A DNA stretch of 64,000 nucleotides from Primulina eburnea (lineage: Eukaryota; Streptophyta; Magnoliopsida; Lamiales; Gesneriaceae). Position 1 is the stretch's first letter, and each line of letters opens with the position of its first letter. This document shows, piece by piece, positions 33,822-45,898 of the stretch. Location of the stretch: assembly GCF_022965805.1 (NCBI RefSeq), contig NC_133117.1:13788183-13852182 (forward strand), written 5' to 3'. The translations under genes and the position numbers were made by a program. The notes under the pieces were generated by a model, which was not told the DNA's origin, did no database searches, and was given only the letters and a program-made list of their open reading frames with translations.

Positions 33822-35974
33822 TGTTAGAGTAGTTGCCCGTCGAGCCAAGTGTTGGCCGAGTGTTCACAATGAAACTCTATGTATAACCATCTTTATTTTA
33901 ATAATATTTGAAATTATTGTTTTGGCAAATCTTTATCTGTATACCCATGCTAGCTGCATAGATAAAGCCCTTGAATATACAAATAGTAGAAAGAATATGA
34001 GATGCTCATATGATGAGTATCATGAAACTCATATTTGGAATACAGCATATTCTAAAAAGTTCCTAGTCGATTCAGTCGCCACTAAGAAGAATATAGGCCG
34101 CTCGAGTTTGAGACTAGTATCTACGATGTGAGTACCATGTTTCATTGGTAGGGGACATTGTGATGTCCGAGCATGCAGATACGTGCTCCTGGTAGAGTGC
34201 ACTGAACAACCCTCCATAAAAGGACTTTCCAAGTGGTTCTCACTTATCGAGTGGGAACGTCCTAGTTTATGGATGTACAACATTAGTCCTTATGACCTGG
34301 GACAACATTGAGATTCTATGTGCTAGAATTACACTTTGACTTGTTTACCGACTCTCATGGGGTCATCAGGTGGCAAGGTTGGGTGTTCTGTCGAAACATA
34401 TAGGAGTCGATGCATTGTAGTCGGGGATTCACCGCTTACCTTCGGGTATGGATATCCTATGTGTTATCATGTGTATGTAGGTTGAAATCTCTGATCAGAT
34501 TATGGTGGTAATTATGAAAGGGGTTTCATAGATTACACCATCGATGCAACTACGACATGACACTTAGTATCGATTCATTGACAACTCTCGATATACCAAT
34601 GGTTGTCGAATCGGTCGGGATATATGAGTTGAAGGGACCGTACTGTACGCTAACCATAATTGAATGGTTCTTGCAGGCACTATCATTTGATACCTAGGGA
34701 ATCATGTAAGCGATGATGCTAGGCGTTTAACATGACTGGTTGGGTACTATCAGACTTGAGTTTTGACGTTCTTGTTATCAAGGAGTTGATAAGTAAGAAT
34801 GGAGCAATTGGGGTATGCTCATATAAGGACATGTTTAGTCCGAATCACATGGAGATGTGAACCCACGGCTAGTTGTATCAATGAACCATTGAGGGCCACA
34901 CAAGTACTAGCTTTCTAGATCCCGTTGAGAATTAAAATAGTTCAATGTGTTGAACGGCTTATAAAGGAGTTTATAAGCGTAAAGAAAAATTAGAAGTATG
35001 ACTTCTATAAAGGAGAAAATAGTTCAATGTGTTGAACGGCTTATAAATGAGTTTATATGCGTAAAGAAAAATAGAAGTATTACTTCTATGAGAGAAATGT
35101 AAATTTTGATTTATGAATGTGTTCCTAAATTAAAAGTTGGCCAAGTGAATAATGTATTTGAAAATTGTGATTTTCATAAACATTATTATGGACTAAATTA
35201 AATTAATTCAAGTGTTGAATTAATTAAACACTAGTGGACCTAGTAGAGTCTAAATAATTAAATTAATTAAAGTGTTTAATTAATTAAATTATATTGAGTC
35301 TTGTAGAGCTCAATTTAAATAAATTATTTAACTAGTGGACTTGAGTAAATTCAAGTAATGTTTAATTAATCTCAAAAATGTTTGAGATAATTAAATTAAG
35401 TCCATGGATTTTTAATTTGTTAAAAACCATATAATATATGCATGCATGGGAGGTGAAGGGTTGGAGACTACTTTTTGTGTTATCAAGGCATGGCATGCAA
35501 AAAGGTGTTTTTGCTTTTAGTTTTTTGCAAGTCCAAGACAAGTCTCCCTTTCCCATTACACACTCTCCATGGCCGAAACTTGCACATGATTCTCTCCCAT
35601 TTTCTCTCAATTTTTGTTCTTCAATTTGTTGAGGAAGAAATATAATTCAATTTGAAAAATCCTCTTAATTTTCTAGTACAAATTAAGAGGGGATCTACCT
35701 AGTTGGTGGTGGTCTTAATAGTTGAGCAAGGAGTGCTCAAAGGAAGCTTGAAGATTGTTTCTACCATTGAAGAGCTAAGGTGTTTACACCTTAGTTGGAG
35801 CCATACATCAATCCTTGTGATTGATAGGTACATTTCTTAACACACTATGAATGTCATTTTGTGTTTATTGTATTTGCTACACATTATATAAGGGGTGGCC
35901 GAAAATATTCCATGAAAAATCAAATTTTATAAACTTCCGTTGCGCTTCCGGTCACCGTAACCGATCCCCTTTCA
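33822..35974 (+). repeat. E5 left LTR, plus orientation (inverted relative to gag-pol)
   Basis: 2153 bp; starts TGTTAGAGTAG and ends GATCCCCTTTCA. By eye it is roughly 93-95 percent identical to the reverse complement of 40998-43151 where compared. It contains a tandem duplication of about 72 bp near 34938-35100, shared with the other copy. No gene inside; short readings recur antisense in the other LTR. Confidence 0.93.
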
Positions 35975-36009
35975 ACTTGCACTAGAGCCAACTACCCATA
36001 TGCTTCAAA

Positions 36010-38340
36010 CCCATTGAATAATGGTCCAGGTAAAGGCTTAGCTAGTGGATCAGCAACATTATCTTTGGATCCGACTATGTCAAAAGACACTTCTTCCTCT
36101 TTCCACAATCTCTCCGAGGATGTGGTACTTTCTCAATACATGTTTGGACTTTTGATGAGACCTTGGCTCCTTTGCTTGAGCTAAAGCTCCCATGTTGTCA
36201 CACAACACCGGGACATGAGCAACTCCATTAGGAATGACGTCCAACTCTTAAACAAAATTCGTTATCCAAAAAGCCTCCCTTGCTGCATCTGATGCAGCAA
36301 TGTATTCGGCCTCTGTGCTGGAATCCGCAGTTTTGTCTTGCTTGGAACTCTTCCAAGAGACAGCAGCACCATTGAGCATGAATACAAACCCAGAGGTTGA
36401 ATTCGAGTCATCGATATCGCTTTGGAAGCTAGAGTCGGTATAGCCTTCCAATTTCAGTTCTCCACCCCATAGACCAAGAACAATTTATTGGTCCTTCTCA
36501 AATACTTGAGGATGTCTTTCACAACTTTCAATGTGGAAGACAAGGGTTCGATTGATATCTACTCACTACACTTAGTGCGAAAGCCACGTCAGGACATGTA
36601 GATATCATCTCATACATGATGCTACCAATCGCAAATGCATAAGGAATGCTTGTCATCGCCACTATCTCCGCATCAGTCTTGGGAGACATAGACTTGGATA
36701 GGGACACGCCATGACACATTGGTAGATGTCCTCTCTTGGACTCATCTATCGAGAACCGCTTCACGATGGTATCAATGTATGTGGACTGGGTGAGACCAAG
36801 CAATCTTCTTGATCTATCTCTATAGATCTGTATTCCCAATACAAAAGATGCTTCACCCAAGTCCTATATCGAGAACTCACTTGCTAACCATATTTTAGTT
36901 GATTGCAACATTCCTACATCATTCCCAATGATTAGAATGTCATCAACATACAGCACCAGGAATGTCACAGCACTCCCACTGACCTTATTATACACACAGG
37001 GTTCCTCAGGATTCTTAGTAAAACCAAACTCTTTGATTGTACTATCGAATCTAAGGTTCCAACTCCTAGATGCTTGCTTTAGACCATAAATGGATCTTTG
37101 AAGTTTGCATACCATATGCTCACTTCCGACAGATGTAAACCCTTCAGGTTGAGACATGTAAATCTCTTCTTTAATATCCCCATTAAGAAAGGCTGTCTTG
37201 ACATCCATCTGCCATATCTCATATTCATACCATGCAGATATGGCTAGCAATATCCTTATGGACTTGAACATCGCAACTGGAGAAAAGGTTTCCTCAAAGT
37301 CAACTCCTTGTCTTTGAGTTTATACTTTTGCTACCAATCGCGCCTTGAAGGTCAATACCTTCCCATCCGCCCCAAGTTTCCTCTTGTAAATCCATTTACA
37401 CCCTATGGGAACAATTCCCTCAGGTGGATCCACGAGATTCCACACTTGGTTCGAATGCATGGAATTCATCTCAGATTCCATTGCTTCAAGCCACTTTGGA
37501 TTAATCGGCATCAGATAATGCTTCCTTGAAGGTCCTTGGATCACATCCATGGATAGGCTCATCATGGCCCTCTTCAAGAAGCAGAACATACATCATAGGT
37601 GGTCTCGAGACTCTCTCGGATCTTCTAGGAGCTTGTATCTTCTCTCTTGGCTCTTCGGGTGTGGGTTCTATAATTGTGGGTGTCTCTCGAACTTCTTCGA
37701 GTTCTATCATCTCCCCTTTTCTATCCAATAGAAATTCCTTTTCCAAAAAGGTTGCATTCCTAGAAACAAACACCTTTGTTTCTTGGGGATGATAGAAATG
37801 ATATCCAATTGAATTACTTGGATATCCCACAAATAAACATAAAATGGATTGACTATCTGTCTCCCACTACCTGCTTCACATAAGGAGGGCACCCCCATAT
37901 TCTAAGATCATAATATTTGGGTGGCTTACCCATCCATATCTCATATGGTGTCTGCCTATAAATGGACAATTAGTGGAATATCTTTCAATTTTAAGTTATA
38001 GAGATCGTTTTCAAGTTCACCAGTACCAATCAAACATTCATTCTTGTAAATATTGCAAACACCTTTGCTAAAAAAACAAGAATATCCATCTTTATCAACA
38101 TAGAAATGGAAACAATGTTTTTCAAAAAATTAGGTACAAACAAAACATCTCATAAAATTAACTTAAAACTATTGTTCAACAATAAGTAAACATATTCAAT
38201 AGCCTTGGCAGCAACTCTTGCTCCATTGCCCATCCTCAAGAAGGTCACACCTTCCCTAGGCCTCCTACTTCTTTCCATCACCTATAACTCATTACAGAGA
38301 TGTGAGCCACAACCGGTATCCAATACCTAAGAAGTAGAGT
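36010..38340 (-). pseudogene. E5 pol remnant lacking the integrase core
   Basis: Protease VLDTGCGSHLC lies near 38300-38335. About 320 bp later the reading jumps near 37965-37990 from the pre-integrase spacer to YRQTPYEIW, which normally follows the integrase catalytic core, so the zinc domain and DDE core are missing. Then PRRSERVSRPP, RT (CKWIYKRKLGADG, MDVKTAFLNGDI, LYVDDILIIGND with DD), a stop-containing link, and RNase H ([28 protein letters not shown]). The 3' end is broken by frameshifts and stops. It ends at 35975, next to the reversed LTR. Confidence 0.85.
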
Positions 38341-38413
38341 TAATTGAAATGTTTACTTTATTTTAGAACATACTGTTTCCAGAACTCTGCTGGGCCAGAT
38401 ATTCCTTGCAATT

Positions 38414-39229
38414 TCAACTCCAATGTCCAGGCTTCTTGCAGTGATGACAAACATCACTAGTCTTGTCAGCCTTAACTGGTGTGGCTGCCACAACGGGATT
38501 CGGAGATTGCCTCAACAAGGGCATGTTCTTCTTGGGACGTTGGAAAGAACGCTTCTTTCCCTTCCCATGTGGATCAATCTTCGTACCAGATGAAGAACCA
38601 ACATAAAGAACCAACTTCTCTTTCTTGATGGTTGATTCAAACGTAACAAGCATATTCACCAACTCCTCAAGGGTCGGCTCCATCTTGTTCATGTTGAAGT
38701 TCACCACAAAAGTATCAAATTAGCTAGGCAGCGATAAGAGCAACACGTCTGTGGTCAACTTCGAAGGCAAGATCAGATCCATGCCAACGAGCTTGTCCAC
38801 GAGCCCAATCAACTTCAGGCCATGCTCATGGACCGAGGCCCCATCTCGCATGCTCAAAGTGATCAGCTCCTTGTCGGTAGCATGCCTAAGAGGCCGTGTT
38901 TGCTCATCAAAGAGCTCCTTGAGATGCAAATGAATGTCAGCAGCACACTTTGCATCCTCAAAACGCCTCTGCAGCTCATCATTCATAGAAGTCAGCATAT
39001 AACACCTGGCTATCAAGTCATGGTCACACCATTCCTTGTAAGCATGCAATTCCTCAGGAGTGCAGTCAGTCGGAGCCTCAACAGGGGGCGACTCAGTCAG
39101 TGTATATGCTACCCTTTCCGAATTCAAGACGATTTTTAGGTTTCTTAGCCAAGTGAGGTAATTAGGTCCAGTTAATATGTGTTTGTCGAGTATTACGGAT
39201 ATCGGATTGCGAATCGAAGACATTTTCAA
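38414..39229 (-). pseudogene. E5 gag
   Basis: Copia gag: MSSIRNPISVILDKHILTG start (about 39223), LTWLRNLKIVLNSE, ELFDEQTRP, then TLEELVNMLVTFES and a zinc knuckle CHHCKKPGHW near 38420-38450. A stop at 38720-38722 splits it and a TGA at 38414-38416 cuts the knuckle. The protease follows in E5 pol. Confidence 0.8.
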
Positions 39230-40983
39230 TTTGTATTGAAAAGTTAAAACAGATAAATGTTGATGACTATTTTAAAATATTTAGTAAGATATGAAGTTTG
39301 GACTTTTACTTCATAAATATTTGTTCCCACTGTTTTGACATCTTTCACTACCCTCTAGTGAAAACGGGAAACTCCTTTCCTCAGTAGGTACGTAAGGTCC
39401 AATTAGCGAATTATGATCCCGAATAATATCAGCCAATCACAATTCCTAAAAGATAGTTTCCAATTGCATCACAATGCAACCCTCTACGTAAACTTTTGTC
39501 TCACGTTTGATTAGGACCCAATAATATGACGTCATTCATCTTCACGTGTCAAGCCTTACCCATCGATGTTGAACCTTGATGGACGGTCGCCATGAGTTCC
39601 CCCAATAATATGAGCCAAAATCATGGGAATTTCACGTAGTTCACATCACCATGTCAATGGATGTCACAGCTTTCCGTTACCCAGAGCTCCACCAATAATA
39701 TGAGCCGAGCCCCGAGTACGGGTAGCGTTCATCATGCACCCATTGTCGATGGAAGACATGGAAATTATAAACAAATTTATAATTCCTCTTTTCGGGCTTG
39801 ATATTAATTTTGCATCTTATTCAAAATGAGGGTTTTTTAATTTTGAAAGGTCTCATCATTAATTTTATTTAAAAGCTCGTCATGTTTGATCGTATGTTTG
39901 CCGGATTCATGCAACTTTGTTATTATCATAATAATAACGCACATACTCATTATTTATAACATATCATGCATATATTATAAACAGTAAACAAAACAAGGAT
40001 GATCAATCGCCCCAATACTAATGGCCTGTGTGAGCTAAACACGGGCCTAGGTCCAATCCTAGGAAAATGCATGGGATGCAAATGCAACTATTACATTAGC
40101 TTCAAATATTTACATGTCTTCGATCTTCATAATCATCATGGCCACCATCTTCCAATCTTGATCATCCACTATACTAATATTTACAAATAAATATCCATGG
40201 CAAATACGGATACATCCCATGGGGGTGGGAACGGACCATAAACCAAACCCACTTTAAATTTGATAATTATTACAATCATTCAACACAAAATATCCTAGCA
40301 TACACCTAGAAAATTGGGCTTGGGCTTTTGATCATCCTTCATGCATAATATCTCATATCATACACCATCAATTAATTATCACAATAATTAATCGATCCAA
40401 TATTATATATCTTGATCCAATCACTAACCGCCACGATTATAAACTCAATTAACAAGTATACAAACACCTTTGTCTACTTTCCAATTAATTTATTTATAAC
40501 CGAATTTCTTATAAATCACAATTTACTATAAATAATTAAAGTCCAATTTCAATTATTTATTTTATGAGAAAAAATTTGCAACTTTTGTAATTTTAAACTT
40601 AAGGGCCCAAAAACTTATTTTTCACCAAAAACATTTTGGCCCATTTAAAATTCACAAATATGTTAGCCATCTAATGGCCCAAAAACTCAAGGCCCATGAC
40701 ACTTTGATTATCCAAAGAACTTTTGAAACCCTAGTCGTCATCGCCGTCGCCGGAGCTCCGTCGCCGGATTCCGGCCAACTTGGGAAAATTTTTTTTTTTT
40801 AATAAAATGTAGGGGCTGTTCGGGCAGCCCCTCGGACAACCCAAGCTGCCCGAAATGGGCAGCAACTAGCTGCCCAAAATTCCCCGAAACCGGCCTTGAT
40901 TCGATGCAAAATTTTGTTCTCATGCGGTTAGAAATCGATCTCAACATAATATCTTGTAATTGCTACACAAAATCGTAACCATA
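39230..40983 (-). other. E5 leader, 1.75 kb without a gene
   Basis: Unusually long for a copia leader. It holds a degenerate repeat with the motif CCAATAATATGAGCC at about 39421, 39526, 39601 and 39691, spaced roughly 75-105 bp, and a GC-rich stem-prone stretch at about 40735-40910 (repeats of CAGCCCC and GCTGCCC) beside a T-run. No ORF of note. Confidence 0.6.
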
Positions 40984-40995
40984 GCTCGAATACCA
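40984..40995 (-). other. E5 primer-binding site, Met-like with mismatches
   Basis: Minus strand TGGTATTCGAGC, two bases from the right LTR end at 40998. It marks the right LTR as the 5' LTR of the minus-strand gag-pol. Confidence 0.7.
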
Positions 40996-40997
40996 CT

Positions 40998-43151
40998 TGA
41001 AAGGGGATCGGTTACGGTGACCGAAAGCGCAACGGAAGTTTATAAATTTTGATTTTTCATGGAATATTTTCGGCCACCCTTATATAATGGGTAGCAAATA
41101 CAATAAACACAAAATGACATTCATAGTGTGTTAAGAAATGTACCTATCAATCACAAGGATTGATGTATGGCTCCAACTAAGGTGTAAACACCTTAGCTCT
41201 TCAATGGTAGAAACTATCTTCAAGCTTCCTCTGACCACTCCTTGCTCAACTATTAAGCCCACCACCAACTAGGTAGATCCCCTCTTAATTTGCACTAGAA
41301 AATTAAGAGGATTTTTCAAAGAGAAGTATATTTCTTCCTCAACAAATTGAAGAACAAAAATTGAGAGAAAATGGGAGAGAATCATGTGCAAGTTTCGGCC
41401 ATGGAGAGTGTGCAATGGGGAAGGGAGACTTATCTTGGACTTGCAAAAAGCTAAAAGCAAAAACACCTTTTTGCATGCCATGCCTTGATAACCCAAAAAG
41501 TAGTCACCAACCCTTCACCTCCCATGCATGCATATATTATATGGTTTTTAACAAATTAAAAACCCATGGACTTAATTTAATTATCTCAAACATTTTTTAG
41601 ATTAATTAAACATTACTTGAATTTACTCAAGTCCACTAGTTAAATCATTTATTTAAATTGAGCTCTACAAGACTCAATATAATTTAATTAATTCAACACT
41701 TGAATTAATTTAATTATTTGGACTCTACTAGGTCCACTAGTGTTTAATTAATTCAACACTTGAATTAATTTAATTTAGTCCATAATAATGTTTATGAAAA
41801 TCACAAATTCAAATACATTATTCACTTGGCCAACTTTTAATTTAAGAACACATTCATAAATTAAAATTTACATTTCTCTCATAGAAGTAATACTTCTATT
41901 TTTCTTTACGCTTATAAACTAATTTATAAGCCGTTCAACATATTGAACTATTTTCTCCTTTATAGAAGTCATACTTTTAATTTTTCTTTACGGTTATAAA
42001 CTCCTTTATAAGCCGTTCAACACAATGAACTATTTTTACTTCTCAACGGGATCTAGAAAGCTAGTACTTGTGTGGACCTCAATGGTTCATTGATAAAACT
42101 AGCCGTGGGTTCACATCTCCATGTGATTCGGACTAAACATGTCCTTATATGAGCATACCCCAATTGCTCCATTCTTATTTATCAACTCCTTGATAACAAG
42201 AACGTCAGAACTCAAGTCTGATAGTACCCAACCAATCATGTTAAACGCCTAGCAGCATCGCTTACATGATTCCCTAGGTATCAAATGATAGTGCCTGCAA
42301 TAACAATTCAATTATGGTTAGCGTACAGTACGGTCCCTTCAACTCATATATCCCGACCGATTCGACAACCATTGGTATATCAAGAGTTGTCAATGAATCG
42401 ATACTATGTGTCATGTCGTAGTTGCATCGATGGTGTAATCTATGAAACCCCTTTCATAATTACCACCATAATCTGATCAGAGATTTCAACCTACATACAC
42501 ATGATAACACATAGGATATCCATACCCGAAAGTAAGCGGTGAATCCCCGACTACAATGCATCGACTCCTATATGTTTCGACAGAACACCCAACCTTGCCA
42601 CCTGATGACCCCATGAGAGTCGGTAAACAAATCAAAGTGTAATTCTAGCACATAGAGTCTCAATGTTGTCACGGGTCATAAGGACTAATGGTGTACAACC
42701 ATAAACTAGGACGTTTCCACTCGATAAGTGAGAACCACTTGGAAAGTCTTTTTATGGAGGGTTGTTCAGTGCACTCTAACAGGAGCACCTATCTGCATGC
42801 TCGGACATCACAATGTCCCCTACCAATGAAACATGGTACTCACATCGCAGATACTAGTCTCGAACTCGAGCGGCCTATATCATTCTTAGCGGCGGCTGAA
42901 TCGACTAGGAACTGTTTAGAATATACAGTATTCCAAATATGAGTTTCATGATACTCATCATATGAGCATCTCATATTCTTTCTAATATTTTGTATATTCA
43001 AGGGCTTTATCTATGCAACTAGCATGGGTATACAGATAAAGATTTGCCGAAACAATAATTTCAAATATTATTAAAAGAAAGATTGCTTATACATTGAGTT
43101 TCATTGTGAACACTCGACCAACACTTGGCTCGACGGGCACCTACTCTAACA
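40998..43151 (-). repeat. E5 right LTR (5' LTR of gag-pol)
   Basis: 2154 bp. On the minus strand TGTTAGAG...CCTTTCA, flanked outside by GTCAT. Inverted copy of 33822-35974. Confidence 0.93.
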
Positions 43152-43156
43152 GTCAT

Positions 43157-44881
43157 CAACTCTCGTGACTGAGCCATGACAATATATGGAATACGATCGT
43201 CAGACTCTCTCTAGGGCCTTATCCGATAAATGGGCTCTCTCTGGGGCCTTTTCCCTCACGATATTCTCATTTGTATACTCTTTGTCACAGTCAATTCACA
43301 TCATTCAAAATATTTCTCCCTTTTATTTTATTTATAAAATATCATTTTCTTCCAAAAATCGTAAAATAACATTTGTTTTCATGAAAAATTGTACAAACTG
43401 TGCATATAAAATAAAAAAAATCAATTTTTCATTATATCATTTGGCATGTGTCATGATTCGTCAGGACACTATAAAATCTCTCGTACTATGCTAAAGGTTA
43501 TTTTAAATGTCTATAATGATTCTTCAGGACACTATCAGATCTCTCGTACCCCTGGACCTCGAACTTCCCACTTTCTGGCTTTGAACTTCCCAATTTTGAT
43601 TTTTTTTTCTTTACTTGACTCGAGCCTATCCATAGCATAATCTAATCATATTTTTGACTTATAATATTTTTATTAGACTTATATCCAAGCTTTTCGATTT
43701 AATTACCTAATAGCTAAACCGTGAAGCGTTTTGAACTCAAATAAATTCAAAACTTAAATTTTCTTCCCAATTTTAAAATTAGAATTTTCATCCCTAAACT
43801 ACCCCCATCAACAATGATCCAGCCCTTGTGAACCACGGTTCGAGCCTATCTCTTTCCTTGGCCAAAACCGAGCCTACTTCATCCCTAGAACCATTCGCAT
43901 CTCCCAAACCATGAGCCACCACCGAGCCTCCCTGGACCAGACCTTGTCCAGCCTCTCCCGAGCGCGAATCCTTCTAGATTTTGTGCAGCCTTCATCGTGT
44001 ACATAAACAACCCTTTTCCCATCCCTTAAATCTCTTGTATTGGCAGTGTGTCCCTTAGAACATATAACACGACTCATACATGCATAGAAACGTTAAAAAC
44101 ATTGAAAATATATATCCAAAAATTAAATAATTTGATCTCAGCACTTTTCATGCCTGAAAACGTAAATCATGAATAATATGATCTGAATGGTGCAGAACAA
44201 AGTTTAGAAGCATGCCTTTTGCGTTAAAAATGCTCGAATATTCGATCTTTGGCGCGGGTTGCGAAGTAGAACGAGTGGGGGACGTACAACCTTGGATTTT
44301 TAGTGTCAATTTCTTTTCAAAAATTTGGTTTGTATGTTGGTTGCAACTAGGAGTCTTAGATCCCTAGGTTTTATTTTTTGGATAAATTTCGAAATTCTTG
44401 TTTTTAGAGGTTAGGATTTTAGGTTTTAATTAGGCCAAATAATCCTTAAATTAGCTATATTAAGGCCCATTTAATCATAAAATAAAGTTTATGAAAGAAA
44501 CTTTTTAAAATAAAAACTTTTGAGCCCTGAGAATTCTTTGGTTTGACTAAAATTGACTTCTCGGATAAAATTAGGCTCGAATCATAAAATAATTTGGACT
44601 CTAGCACTTTTAGAAAATTTTCATCATATTTAATCATATAGTCGGGCCTTAAAAATTTTTATCAAAAAATATTTTCATCTTGGTCATCCCCGGTCTCCTT
44701 TCCCCGACTTAATATCGAATATCCGGAAAAAAATATTTAATTTCATGAAATTATGAAATTTAAACATTTAATCGGAAAAAATATATCATTTAAATATTTA
44801 AAATTAATTGAATAAAATAAACAAGAGATTTAAATAATTTTCATGCATGTGGTTTACGTGGGCTGATTTTCGGGCATTACA
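43157..44881 (-). repeat. E2 5' LTR, outer part
   Basis: Continues 33246-33821 and ends GGGCATTACA at 44881, i.e. TGTAATGCCC on the transcribed strand. Contains a direct repeat of about 33 bp (TGATTC[G/T]TCAGGACACTAT...) at 43453 and 43518. No gene. Confidence 0.8.
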
Positions 44882-45880
44882 CAGTGACATTCCTAGTACT
44901 TTATGTTGATGATATCCTACTCATTGAGAATGATATGGGATTACTGCAATCAACTAAAGCATGGTTAGCAAGTTAATTCTCTGTAAAAGACATGGGTGAA
45001 GCATCATATGTATTGGGAATACAAATCTGTAGATATAGATCAAAGAGGATGTTGAGGCTCACTCAAGCGACTTATATCGATAGAATTCTGAAAAGATTCT
45101 CAATAGAAGTGTCCAAGAGAGGATATTTACCAATGTGTCATGGTGTTACTCTATCTAAAGAAATGTGCACCAAAACTGGTGAAGAGATAGAGATGATGTC
45201 ACATATTCCATATGCGTCGTCCATTGGTAGTATAATGGATGACATGATATCAACGTGCCCTGGTATTGTTTACGATTTGAGTGTTACATGAATATATCAG
45301 GTGAACCCTAGTCCAATGCATTGGTAGGCTGTGAAAGATATTGTTAAGTACCTAAGGAAAACTAAGAACTTGTTCATGGTCAATGAGGGTGGATGAATAA
45401 AATGGAAAGGCTGCACTGATTCTAGCTTTCAAAGTGATGTAGCGATTTGAAATCGACCTCTGGTTTTGAATTCATGCTCAATGGTGTGGCTGTCTCTTGG
45501 AAGAGTTTCAAGCAACACACTATTGAGGATTCCACGATTGAAGCTAAATACGTTGTTGCATCTGCTGCAGCAAAAAAGGCATCTTGGACGAGGAATTTCC
45601 TCAAAGAGTTGGGCATTATTCTTAATGAAGTTGATCCAGTCTCGGTGTACTGCGACAACACTGGTGTGGTTGCACAAGAAAAGGAAGCAGGGTCGCATCA
45701 TCGATGAAAACATATACTGAAGAAATTACACATCATCCCGGAGATTGTGGGCAGATGAATATTTCAGTCAAGAGAGTCAACTCTGCAGATAACATTGCTA
45801 GTCCACTTACAAAGCCCTTTCCAGAACCATTGTATGAGAAGCATCAGGAAACAATGTGATTAAAGTTTATGGATAGTTGG
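44882..45880 (+). pseudogene. E6: copia RT-RNase H relic, same family as E5
   Basis: Begins in mid-RT at FLVLYVDDILLIEND because E2 inserted here; the 5' part lies outside the window. Then DMGEASYVLGIQI, LPMCHGVTLSKEM, IPYASSIGSIM, several stops, RNase H fragments (TIEAKYVVASAAA, YCDNTGVVAQ) and the terminal PLTKPFPEPLYEKH-like end. It closely matches the E5 pol reading and shows what an unaltered 3' end of the family looks like. Confidence 0.8.
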
Positions 45881-45898
45881 TTCTAGGGCAAGTGAGAG

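Larger units (their letters stand above)
33822..43151 (-). mobile_element. E5: Ty1/copia element with LTRs in inverted orientation
   Basis: Left LTR 33822-35974 reads TGTTAGAG...CCTTTCA on the plus strand; right LTR 40998-43151 is its reverse complement (TGAAAGG...CTCTAACA). Target duplication GTCAT is perfect (33817-33821, 43152-43156). The gag-pol remnant between is on the minus strand, matching the right LTR as its 5' LTR (primer-binding site at 40984-40995). The left LTR is therefore reversed, and the polypurine tract expected beside it is missing. The integrase core is also deleted. It sits in the E2 5' LTR. Confidence 0.88.
8664..44881 (-). mobile_element. E2: Tekay/Del-like chromovirus, interrupted by E1, E3 and E5
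   Basis: On the minus strand the pieces are: 5' LTR (44881-43157 plus 33821-33246), primer-binding site (33232-33243), remnant gag zinc knuckles (about 32990-32745), then protease, reverse transcriptase, RNase H and integrase (11465-8664). The rest of integrase, any chromodomain and the 3' LTR must lie left of E1, outside the window. The LTR starts TGTAATGCCCG on its own strand, as in many Del/Tekay LTRs. Its outer edge at 44881 abuts copia relic E6, so E2 inserted into E6. Only about 5.5 kb of this span is E2; the remainder is E3 (with E4) and E5. Confidence 0.75.

Noticed and set aside
34029..34283. 84-residue ORF repeated at 42688-42942
   Set aside because: Lies in the two inverted E5 LTRs on their antisense strand; shared only because the LTRs are copies.
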